From assembly GCA_029938185.1 (NCBI GenBank), contig JAOZVK010000045.1:1-18973 (forward strand): DNA of 18,973 nucleotides, written 5' to 3'. Positions 6,972 to 13,382 of this stretch are shown here, piece by piece. A model generated the notes under the pieces. The model ran no database searches and was not told where the DNA came from. It was given only the letters and a program-made list of their open reading frames with translations. Each line of letters opens with the position of its first letter. Position 1 is the first letter of the stretch. The stretch comes from Bacteroidales bacterium. GTDB lineage: Bacteria > Bacteroidota > Bacteroidia > Bacteroidales > JAOZVK01. Both the position numbers and the translations under genes were made by a program.

Positions 6972-7517
6972 TCAATCAATCTTTTGAAAAACCAAGCCAT
7001 TAAAATCGCTTGGAATATCGGGTAATGTTAATATATTACTTTTATTATAGCTTCTATCAAAAATATAAAATGAAAAAGTTAAAGTATCCGTTTCGATTAA
7101 TGTTATTGGTAAATCAAATTGTATATCAATATCTGCTTTTAAGTATGAGTTTTTTACAGGAAGTTCAATGTAGGGTATTCTAAATACTAATGGTGAATTT
7201 AGTTCTACTAAACTATAGACACCATCTTTTTTTTCATATAATTTTAAAAATAAATTATAATTTGTACTATCAATGGGTGGAATTTCTGATAAATTCGGTT
7301 GTTTTAAACCTACATCTCCGTCTCCATCAACAACATAAAATGTTAATAAACATTTAGTTTCTATATTACCTAATTTATCTTCCTCGTCTACTACTACACA
7401 TTGTTTTAACTCTATTTCAGGTATAACAGGGTATTCTTCTTTTTTTTGACATGATGTAAGTACAACAATAAAAATAATATTAACTAAAAATACAATTCCA
7501 TATAACTTAGGTTTCAT
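6972..7517 (-). CDS. Small lipoprotein of unknown function
   Basis: 181 residues from ATG 7515-7517 (the frame is also open to TTG 7523). The N-terminus MKPKLYGIVFLVNIIFIVVL is a signal peptide with a lipobox ending LTSC, followed by QKKEE, so the mature protein should be lipidated on Cys, exported and probably membrane anchored. The rest contains FYVVDGDGDVGLKQPNLSEI, an acidic DxDGD loop of the kind that can bind Ca2+. I recall similar DGDGDIGL motifs in short Bacteroidota lipoproteins of unknown role. The remainder alternates hydrophobic and polar residues as expected of a beta-rich domain. It is transcribed in the der direction, 88 bp after der, with a hairpin repeat between. No specific function can be assigned. 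Confidence 0.85.
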   Translation of the reverse strand: MKPKLYGIVFLVNIIFIVVLTSCQKKEEYPVIPEIELKQCVVVDEEDKLGNIETKCLLTFYVVDGDGDVGLKQPNLSEIPPIDSTNYNLFLKLYEKKDGVYSLVELNSPLVFRIPYIELPVKNSYLKADIDIQFDLPITLIETDTLTFSFYIFDRSYNKSNILTLPDIPSDFNGLVFQKID

Positions 7518-7545
7518 AAGCAAAAATTTTATTTTTATAATAATT

Positions 7546-7606
7546 TAAGGTCTTTGACCTATTTAATATGGCTTACGCAAAAAATATCCAAAAGGCTCGA
7601 AGAGCC
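7546..7606. repeat. Hairpin repeat between der and the lipoprotein gene
   Basis: The left arm is TAAGGTCTTTGACC followed by TATTTAATATGGCTTACGCA (7546 onward). The right end is the alternative hairpin GGCTCGAAGAGCC at 7594-7606. On the minus strand the final G of the der stop codon TAG is the first G of that hairpin. It is a short copy with one TTGCGTAAGCC segment rather than a mirrored pair. Confidence 0.75.
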
Positions 7607-8913
7607 TATTTTTTTCTCAAAAATATTTGTATTGGAACTCCTGTAAAATTAAAGTTTTCTCTTAGTCTGTTTTCTAAATAACGTCTATAAGGTTCTTTTA
7701 CATATTGGGGCAAGTTACAAAAAAAAGCAAAACTAGGTGTTTGTGATTTTAGTTGTGTTACATACTTTATTTTTACAATCTTACCTTTTACTACTGGTGG
7801 CGAATAATTTTCAATAAGTTCGAGCATTATATTATTTAGTTTTGAAGTCGGTATTTTTCTTTTTCTATTGTTATAAACTTCAATAGCTATTTCAAGAGCT
7901 TTGAAAATACGTTGCTTTGTTAGTGCCGAAACAAAAACAATAGGAATATCCTGAAATGGTGAAAATTTTTCTTTTATTTTATTTGAAAAATCAAGAGCAG
8001 TTTTGGTATCTTTTTCTATCAAATCCCATTTATTAACAAGAACAACCAAGCCTTTTTTATTTTTTTGAATAACTTGAAATACATTTACATCCTGCGATTC
8101 TATACCTATTTCGGCATCAATTAACAAAAAACAAACATCAGATGTTTCTATTGCTCGTATTGAACGCATTGTTGAATAAAATTCAATATCTTCTTTAACT
8201 TTTCCTTTTTTTCTTAGCCCTGCTGTATCAATTAAAGTAAAATCGTGTCCAAATTTTTTGTATCTTGTTTGTATAGTGTCTCTTGTTGTTCCCGAAATTG
8301 GTGTTACAATATTTCTTTCTGCCCCAACCAAAGCATTTAAAAACGATGATTTACCAACATTTGGTCTTCCTACGATTGCATATTTTGGTATTCTATCCTC
8401 GTCATCGTCTTCATTTGGTTTCTGCGAAAAATTTTCAACAAGATCATCAAGCAATTCACCAGTACCACTTCCACTTATTGACGATATAGGATATATTTCG
8501 CCTAAACCTAATCCGTAAAATTCGCTAGCTTGATATATCAATGCCGAGTTATCAACTTTGTTTACAACCAACAGAACTTTTTTTCCATTTTTTCTAAGCA
8601 TTTTAGCAACAGAATTGTCCAAATCTGTAATTCCGCTAATTACATCTACCACAAAAAGAATAACATCTGATTCATCAATTGCAAGATTTACTTGCTTTCT
8701 GATTTCTTCTTCAAAGATATCACTCGAATTAGTAATTAATCCCCCTGTGTCAATTAATGAAAAATCTTTTCCATTCCAATCAGATTTTCCATAATGTCTA
8801 TCTCTTGTAACTCCACTCGACTCGTGTATTATTGCTTTCCTTGTCTGTGTTAATCTATTGAACAATGTTGATTTACCAACATTAGGACGACCCACTATTG
8901 CAACTATACTCAT
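7606..8913 (-). CDS. der: Ribosome-assembly GTPase Der (EngA)
   Basis: Essential double-GTPase that acts in maturation of the 50S ribosomal subunit. Both G domains are complete: GRPNVGKST at 8-16, DTGG at 55-58 and NKVD at 118-121 in the first; GRPNVGKSS at 182-190, DTAG at 229-232 and NKWD at 294-297 in the second. An acidic linker (NEDDDEDR) separates them at about 167-174. The last ~80 residues form the KH-like domain and end in RKK. The length of 435 residues is normal. The ATG at 8911-8913 places the first P-loop immediately after MSIVAIV. It lies 361 bp after era on the same strand, a frequent pairing in this phylum. Confidence 0.97.
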   Translation of the reverse strand: MSIVAIVGRPNVGKSTLFNRLTQTRKAIIHESSGVTRDRHYGKSDWNGKDFSLIDTGGLITNSSDIFEEEIRKQVNLAIDESDVILFVVDVISGITDLDNSVAKMLRKNGKKVLLVVNKVDNSALIYQASEFYGLGLGEIYPISSISGSGTGELLDDLVENFSQKPNEDDDEDRIPKYAIVGRPNVGKSSFLNALVGAERNIVTPISGTTRDTIQTRYKKFGHDFTLIDTAGLRKKGKVKEDIEFYSTMRSIRAIETSDVCFLLIDAEIGIESQDVNVFQVIQKNKKGLVVLVNKWDLIEKDTKTALDFSNKIKEKFSPFQDIPIVFVSALTKQRIFKALEIAIEVYNNRKRKIPTSKLNNIMLELIENYSPPVVKGKIVKIKYVTQLKSQTPSFAFFCNLPQYVKEPYRRYLENRLRENFNFTGVPIQIFLRKK

Positions 8914-8965
8914 TTTTTTTATATTATTTATTTAAATATTAATTGTTCTTAAAGATTTTGGCTCC

Positions 8966-9011
8966 CCACACAAAGTTGGGTAATAAATTACTGTCAGTGT
9001 GGCTTAAAGCC
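8966..9011. other. Compound stem structure upstream of der
   Basis: CCACAC (8966-8971) pairs with GTGTGG (8997-9002). Inside it GTAAT AA ATTAC (8980-8991) forms a second stem. It is followed by GGCTT A AAGCC (9001-9011), which overlaps the first stem and so competes with it. The segment is richer in G+C than its surroundings. On the minus strand it would lie in the 5' leader of der, 50-100 bases before the start codon. It could be structured RNA or repeat debris; the sequence alone cannot decide. Confidence 0.35.
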
Positions 9012-9033
9012 TCGCCGACAATTTATACGCAAT

Positions 9034-9277
9034 TAAAGTCTTCGACCTATTTAATGTGGCTTACGCATTTTGTTAATACTTTAATAATGTGTAACTTAAA
9101 AAGATGCAAGTACCGAAAAACTTTTGTAAGACTACTTTATATGCGTAAGCAACATTATACTCTAAACGGTTATAGTTTTAACATTAACAAACTGTTATCA
9201 ATTATTAATCAAAGTATTGTATCATTGTATCATTGAATAATTGTACAATTTAAAGTATAAAAAGGTCGAAGACCTTA
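9034..9277. repeat. Bi-armed hairpin repeat interrupted by a MITE-like element
   Basis: The left arm begins TAAAGTCTTCGACC (one stem change) and continues TATTTAATGTGGCTTACGCA. The centre carries CCGAAAAACTTTTGTAAGAC. The right arm starts ATGCGTAAGCAACATTA at 9141-9157, is cut by the inserted element 9158-9257, and resumes as AAAAGGTCGAAGACCTTA (9260-9277). Removing the insert and one TA restores ACATTAAAAAGGTCGAAGAC, exactly as in the intact copy at 2184-2203. The final TTA is the complement of the era stop codon. Confidence 0.85.
9158..9257. mobile_element. 100-bp MITE-like insertion with TA duplication
   Basis: The ends are TACTCTAAA (9158-9166) and TTTAAAGTA (9249-9257), inverted repeats with one difference. 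They are flanked by TA at 9156-9157 and 9258-9259. The host sequence, a family-1 repeat arm, is known from intact copies and contains a single TA at this spot, so TA is a target-site duplication. On the minus strand the element contains four octamers of the TTCAATGA type and the conserved core with TAACA GTT TGTTA. There is no coding capacity. TA duplication is the hallmark of IS630/Tc1-mariner-type transposition, so a transposase elsewhere in the genome is inferred. Confidence 0.8.
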
Positions 9278-10156
9278 ATTGTATCCAAAAATATTTAGTT
9301 TATTAGTTTTGTCTCTCCAATCTTTATTTACTTTAACATATAGTTCAAGATATACTTTTTTCTCAAAAAATTTCTCAATATCTTTTCTGGCTTCTGTGCC
9401 AACTTTTTTCAAAGCCTTTCCTTTGTTACCTATAATTATTCCTTTTTGACTATCTCTCATAACATGAATAACACCACGTATTTTTATTATATCAGAAAAA
9501 TCTTTGAAGGATTCAACCTCAATTTCAACCGAATATGGTATTTCTTTGTCATAGTATAATAATATTTTCTCTCTAATTATTTCAGATACAAAAAAACGTT
9601 CGCTTTTGTCGGTGAGTTGGTCTTTTGGAAAATATGGTGGAGATAGTGGAAGAAGTTCAATAATTCTATTTAATAAATTTTCAATATTAAAATTTTGTGT
9701 TGCTGATGTTGGAAATATTTCAGCACTTGGCAGCTCTTTTTTCCAGATTGATGCAAGTTTCTCCAATTTTTCTTGATCACTTAAATCTATTTTGTTTATT
9801 ACTAACAAAATTTTAGTATTACTATTTCTAACATTTTCTAAAAAAATTTTGTTTTTATCAAATTTTTCTAAAACATCAGTAACATACAAAATAATATCAG
9901 CATCAGAAACAGCAGACTTCGAATAGTTTAACATTGATTCTTGCAGCTTATAATTAGGCTTTATAACTCCAGGAGTATCAGAATATACAATCTGAAAATT
10001 GTCGCCATTTACAATACCCATTATTCTATGACGCGTTGTTTGTGATTTTGATGTAATTATTGAAATTCGTTCGCCTACCAGCGAATTCATTATTGTTGAT
10101 TTACCAACATTTGGATTTCCTATAATGTTTACAAAACCAGCTTTATGATTATCCAT
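9275..10156 (-). CDS. era: Ribosome-assembly GTPase Era
   Basis: GTPase that binds the 3' end of 16S rRNA and takes part in 30S maturation. The G domain shows GNPNVGKST at 13-21, a switch region with SQTTRHRIMGI, DTPG at 60-63 and NKID at 121-124. The C-terminal KH domain (about 200-285) has the GIIIGNKGKALKKVG RNA-binding loop followed by KDIEKFF and KVYLELYVKV. The length of 293 residues is typical. The ATG at 10154-10156 starts just before the first beta strand. It is transcribed towards der. Its stop codon TAA is the beginning of a hairpin-repeat arm, and a MITE-like element sits 18 bases downstream. Confidence 0.97.
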   Translation of the reverse strand: MDNHKAGFVNIIGNPNVGKSTIMNSLVGERISIITSKSQTTRHRIMGIVNGDNFQIVYSDTPGVIKPNYKLQESMLNYSKSAVSDADIILYVTDVLEKFDKNKIFLENVRNSNTKILLVINKIDLSDQEKLEKLASIWKKELPSAEIFPTSATQNFNIENLLNRIIELLPLSPPYFPKDQLTDKSERFFVSEIIREKILLYYDKEIPYSVEIEVESFKDFSDIIKIRGVIHVMRDSQKGIIIGNKGKALKKVGTEARKDIEKFFEKKVYLELYVKVNKDWRDKTNKLNIFGYN

Positions 10157-10180
10157 ATTTAAATTAATTAATAAGTATCC

Positions 10181-10355
10181 TATACTTTAAAAGGTTCAAT
10201 TATTCAATGATACAATTATACAATTATTCAATGATACAATTATTCAATGATACAATGATATTGAATAATAATATATATACTCTAAATGGTTATCGTTTTA
10301 ATATTAACAAACTGTTATCAATTATTAATCAAATTATTGTACCATTTAAAGTATA
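10181..10355. mobile_element. Compound MITE-like element upstream of era
   Basis: Bases 10276-10355 form a short copy of the family-2 element on the minus strand: TATACTCTAAA at one end, TTTAAAGTATA at the other, the conserved core, and only about one octamer. To its left, 10181-10191 (TATACTTTAAA) begins a second unit with about eight octamers (10195-10258) but no core. The outermost ends are perfect 11-bp inverted repeats, so the whole 175 bp could behave as one unit. It may have arisen by insertion of one copy next to another or by rearrangement. It lies in the 5' leader region of era. Confidence 0.65.
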
Positions 10356-10539
10356 AAGATTTAATAAAAGTAAAATTTTTAACCGATATTTAGTATAACA
10401 AATATTTTTTCGTATTCTTTTCGTCCAATTAGTTATATGACAATAGTTTACAAAAAAGTGTAAGTCTCATTAAAATATGTCGAAAACTTTATTTATTATT
10501 TCATTTTTTTTAATTGTACAACTTGTATTTTATTAAGGT

Positions 10540-10699
10540 TAAGGTCTTCGACCTATTTAATGTTGCTTACGCAAGATATATAATAAACGGTATTTCAAAA
10601 AGTAAGCTCTATACTAAATAGGTAAAAACTTTTGTATGGGTGCTTAGTTTACTGATTAATTGTTAGTGTCTAATATTATTAAACAGCTTGAAGACCTTA
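10540..10699. repeat. Bi-armed hairpin repeat, 160 bp
   Basis: The left arm is TAAGGTCTTCGACC followed by TATTTAATGTTGCTTACGCA. The right end is AACAGCTTGAAGACCTTA, a decayed version of the GGTCGAAGACCTTA arm. The centre contains GGTAAAAACTTTTGTATGGG, a divergent form of the shared module. It lies directly downstream of the minus-strand promoter candidate at 10708-10715, so an era transcript from there would start with it. Confidence 0.65.
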
Positions 10700-10707
10700 A
10701 TATTTTG

Positions 10708-10715
10708 CAAAGGTA
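10708..10715 (-). promoter_or_regulatory. Candidate minus-strand promoter towards era
   Basis: On the minus strand TACCTTTG matches the Bacteroidota -7 consensus TAnnTTTG exactly. A TTTA sits about 21 bases upstream, where TTTG is expected. The next gene in that direction is era, about 550 bases away across repeats. It is back to back with the plus-strand match at 10756. Confidence 0.45.
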
Positions 10716-10755
10716 TAATTTTATGAATTTATTCCGTAAATATTTATCTTTTTTT

Positions 10756-10763
10756 TATATTTG
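10756..10763 (+). promoter_or_regulatory. Candidate plus-strand promoter (TATATTTG)
   Basis: TATATTTG is an exact match to TAnnTTTG and lies 22 bases before the ATG of an 18-codon ORF. No TTTG is seen at the -33 position. It could drive the short ORF alone or read on to the MFS gene at 11205. Confidence 0.4.
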
Positions 10764-10784
10764 CGTCCTAATAAATTAATAAAT

Positions 10785-10841
10785 ATGAAAAGTTTGGCTA
10801 CCAGTTTTAAGTTAGATGCTTTTAACCACAAAGTTCTATAA
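10785..10841 (+). CDS. 18-residue ORF of unknown status
   Basis: The ORF starts MKSLATSFKLDAFN and ends HKVL before TAA at 10839-10841. It follows an exact TAnnTTTG promoter match at a typical leader distance, and the run of A/T before the ATG is what this phylum uses in place of a Shine-Dalgarno site. The composition is not biased toward any one amino acid and no terminator follows, so it does not look like an attenuator. It may be the surviving 5' end of a deleted gene, a true microprotein, or chance. Confidence 0.3.
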   Translation: MKSLATSFKLDAFNHKVL

Positions 10842-11204
10842 AAGTTCACTTTAATTTTACGATTATAATTACCTAAATATCAATATTATAACATTTTATA
10901 TGGGTAACTAAAATGCCTAAGCCATATTTAATGAAATAAGGTCTTCGACCTATTTAATGAGGCTTACGCATTCTTATAAACAGTTGTTATTTAATTAATT
11001 GTGCAAAAACAAATGTCGAAAAACTTTTGTAAGACTACTTACTTTTTATACACAATAAGTAAAATCTTTTGTATGCTTACTAAGTAATTAACAATGAACA
11101 ATGGATAATTAACAATTTTGCTTACGCTTGATAAACAGCATAATAAAAAAAACAAAAGTGTTGTTTTTATATATAGACCTACTTAACAATAAGTTATAAA
11201 AATA
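10842..11204. other. Leader region of the MFS gene with repeats
   Basis: No further gene is supported. A decayed right arm (ATGCCTAAGCCATATTTAAT, about 10912-10931) is followed by the family-1 copy at 10937-11041. After that comes AATTAACAATGAACAATGGA-type sequence and TTTTGCTTACGCTTGATAAA (about 11116-11135), which is also present in the ilvC-ilvN gap. The last 50 bases before the MFS start are A/T-rich without an obvious promoter. Confidence 0.4.
10937..11041 (+). repeat. Hairpin repeat upstream of the MFS gene
   Basis: The arm is TAAGGTCTTCGACC followed by TATTTAATGAGGCTTACGCA, then the shared centre (TTAATTAATTGTGCAAAAAC, TGTCGAAAAACTTTTGTAAG, ACTACTTA). This is the best-preserved copy of the centre module. 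The right-hand hairpin is missing. Confidence 0.7.
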
Positions 11205-12479
11205 ATGAATAATTTAAATCTTACTGAAAAAGAAAAACATACATTTAAAATACACATTATATATAGTATTCTTGATGGAATTATTATAGGTGTTTTTGCT
11301 TTAAACGAATTTGTATTAATAAAGAGTTTAAAAGGAACCAATTATCAAATTGGATTTTTGTTTCAGTTTTCAATAATTGTAATGATTCTTTCTATTTTTT
11401 TTAATGAAATATTAAAAAGAACCCAAAATAAAGTTAAGCTTATAAAAATACTTACAATAATTACAAGATTACCTTTATTGGCTTTACTTTTTTTTCCACA
11501 CAATACCGAATCTAATAATCTTTTTTATCAAGGACTTTTTCTTTTTATATTTCTAATATATTCTCTTGCAGTACCTATTATTTCTCCCACAATTAATTTA
11601 TTTTTGAAAAATAGTTATTCACAAGAAAATTTTGGAAAATTATATGGTTATGCAACAACAGCAAGTAAAATTGTTATGCTTGTAAGCACTTTTTTGTTTG
11701 GTATATTGCTAGATATAAACAATTATTTATATACATATACATATCCTTTTATAGCGGTAATAAGTATAATTTCAATTTATTACCTATTAAAAATTGATTA
11801 TAAAGACAAGTCAAATATAGTTCTAAGCAAAAACTATTGGCATGCAGTAATAGATTCTTTTTCAAATATGTATAAAGTTTTGAAAAACAACAAGCCATAT
11901 TTACATTTCGAAATCGGATTTATGTTCTATGGTTTAGCATGGATGATTAGTGCAGCAGTTATAGCAATATTTCTTGATAAAGCATTGCAGCTAAATTACT
12001 CAAGTATTGCATTTTATAAAAATAGTTACAATACTATTGCTATTTTTTTACTTCCTTTTTTTGGTAAACTGATAGGAAAAATTGATCCTCGAAAATTTGC
12101 AGCTATAACTTTTTCTGCATTGCTTCTTTTTTTATTTTTTATGGGATTAACCGAATATGTACCATATTATTTTAATATTTTTGGACTTAAAATTTACTAC
12201 ACACTAATAATTTCATATATTTTTTATGGAGTATTTACAGCAACAATGAGTTTACTTTGGTTTATTGGTTCTGCTTATTTTTGTAAAGACAAAGAAGCAG
12301 GTTTTTATCAATCAATACACTTAACATTAACAGGCTTGCGTGGTTCGGTTGCACCAATATTTGGTGTGTTTTTTTATAATATTTTTGATTTCTCGGGTGT
12401 TTTTGGATTAGGAATTTTTTCTTTACTATTGGCAATAGTGTTAATGGTTTGGTCAATGAAATACAACAATAAAGTTTAA
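11205..12479 (+). CDS. MFS-type transporter
   Basis: 424 residues with about twelve strongly hydrophobic segments, arranged as two groups of six with a more polar stretch near the middle (about residues 195-235, DYKDKSNIVLSKNYWHAVID...). This is the layout of the major facilitator superfamily. A basic loop after the second segment (FNEILKRTQNKVKLIK) occupies the position of MFS motif A but lacks its usual GxxxD/RxGRR form, so it belongs to a divergent branch. The substrate cannot be told. The ATG at 11205 is followed by a soluble N-terminal stretch of about a dozen residues. It lies 123 bp before the ABC permease on the same strand. The stop TAA is the start of a hairpin repeat. Confidence 0.8.
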   Translation: MNNLNLTEKEKHTFKIHIIYSILDGIIIGVFALNEFVLIKSLKGTNYQIGFLFQFSIIVMILSIFFNEILKRTQNKVKLIKILTIITRLPLLALLFFPHNTESNNLFYQGLFLFIFLIYSLAVPIISPTINLFLKNSYSQENFGKLYGYATTASKIVMLVSTFLFGILLDINNYLYTYTYPFIAVISIISIYYLLKIDYKDKSNIVLSKNYWHAVIDSFSNMYKVLKNNKPYLHFEIGFMFYGLAWMISAAVIAIFLDKALQLNYSSIAFYKNSYNTIAIFLLPFFGKLIGKIDPRKFAAITFSALLLFLFFMGLTEYVPYYFNIFGLKIYYTLIISYIFYGVFTATMSLLWFIGSAYFCKDKEAGFYQSIHLTLTGLRGSVAPIFGVFFYNIFDFSGVFGLGIFSLLLAIVLMVWSMKYNNKV

Positions 12480-12560
12480 GGTCATCGACCTATTTAATGT
12501 GGCTTATGTGTTTTTATAAGTTGCTATCATATAGTTAATTATATAAAAACAAGTAAAAAT
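12477..12560 (+). repeat. Hairpin repeat on the MFS stop codon
   Basis: The stop codon TAA (12477-12479) runs straight into GGTCATCGACC (loop base changed from T to A), then TATTTAATGTGGCTTATGTG and the shared centre module (TTGCTATCATATAGTTAATT). No right arm is seen. The repeat fills the gap up to the ABC permease gene, so the start region of that gene abuts it. It is the only plus-strand gene with this arrangement. Confidence 0.75.
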
Positions 12561-12602
12561 GGTTAATTATTATTTGTGATTTGCTTTATCTCAACCATTG
12601 AA

Positions 12603-13382
12603 ATGAATAATTATAGTACAATAAATCTTATATTTATATTTTTAGGAAGCTTAGTGTTACTTTTTATTGTGGCACCACTTCTTGGAATGTTTCTATCAAC
12701 ATCATATATTGATATAGTTGATACAGCGAAAGATGTAGAAGTACAGAATAGTATTTGGCTAACCCTGTATACATCTTTTATTGCTACTTTTACTTTTGCA
12801 ATATTGGCAATTCCTTTAGCTTATATATTGGCAAGAAATGATTTTTGGGCAAAAAGATTAGTTCTTGGAATTATTGATTTACCAATTGTAATACCACACT
12901 CGGCAGCAGGAATTGCAATATTGGGTTTTATAACAAGAGATACTGTGGTAGGAAAAACTGCATCACATTTTGGTATTGATTTGGTTGGACATCCAATTGG
13001 CATATCTTTGGCTATGGCATTTGTAAGTATTCCGTATTTACTAAATGCTGCTAAAGACGGTTTTGTAGGAGTTCCCGATAGACTCGAAAAAGCAGCTCTA
13101 AATCTTGGAGCATCACCAATAAGAGTTTTTTTTACAATATCTTTGCCTTTGGCTTGGCGAAATATTTTATCGGGTATGATTCTGATGTTTGCCAGAGGAA
13201 TGAGTGAGTTTGGAGCTGTTGTAATTGTGGCATATCATCCTATGATTACACCTGTTCAGATATATGAAAGATTTGGAGCTTTTGGTTTAAAATACGCTCG
13301 TCCAGTAGCTGTAATATTTATTGTAGTTTGTTTACTGTTTTTTATTGCACTACGAATGCTTTCTAATGAAAGGAGGAAATGA
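12603..13382 (+). CDS. Molybdate/tungstate-type ABC transporter permease
   Basis: Inner-membrane permease of the binding-protein-dependent family, 259 residues from ATG 12603. An upstream in-frame GTG at 12576 is possible but adds a less plausible N-terminus. Several membrane segments are visible, and the cytoplasmic EAA loop is clear: KAALNLGASPIRVFFTISLP, which docks on the ATPase. The segment ARGMSEFGAVVIVAYHPMIT, followed by PVQIYERFGAFGL, closely resembles archaeal-type ModB/WtpB permeases for molybdate or tungstate, as opposed to sulfate or iron systems. The stop TGA (13380-13382) overlaps the ATPase start. No periplasmic binding protein gene lies beside it; the upstream gene is an MFS transporter. 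Confidence 0.85.
   Translation: MNNYSTINLIFIFLGSLVLLFIVAPLLGMFLSTSYIDIVDTAKDVEVQNSIWLTLYTSFIATFTFAILAIPLAYILARNDFWAKRLVLGIIDLPIVIPHSAAGIAILGFITRDTVVGKTASHFGIDLVGHPIGISLAMAFVSIPYLLNAAKDGFVGVPDRLEKAALNLGASPIRVFFTISLPLAWRNILSGMILMFARGMSEFGAVVIVAYHPMITPVQIYERFGAFGLKYARPVAVIFIVVCLLFFIALRMLSNERRK
13371..13376 (+). promoter_or_regulatory. Strong Shine-Dalgarno site AGGAGG
   Basis: AGGAGG lies inside the last codons of the permease, 2 bases before ATG 13379 and 5 bases before ATG 13382. No other gene in the window shows such a site, and the phylum generally does without it. The better spacing favours 13382 as the ATPase start. Confidence 0.7.

Noticed and set aside
8943..9236. 97-codon plus-strand ORF in the era-der gap
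   Set aside because: It runs through the hairpin repeat and the MITE-like insertion, has no protein-like motif, and its translation is just repeat sequence.
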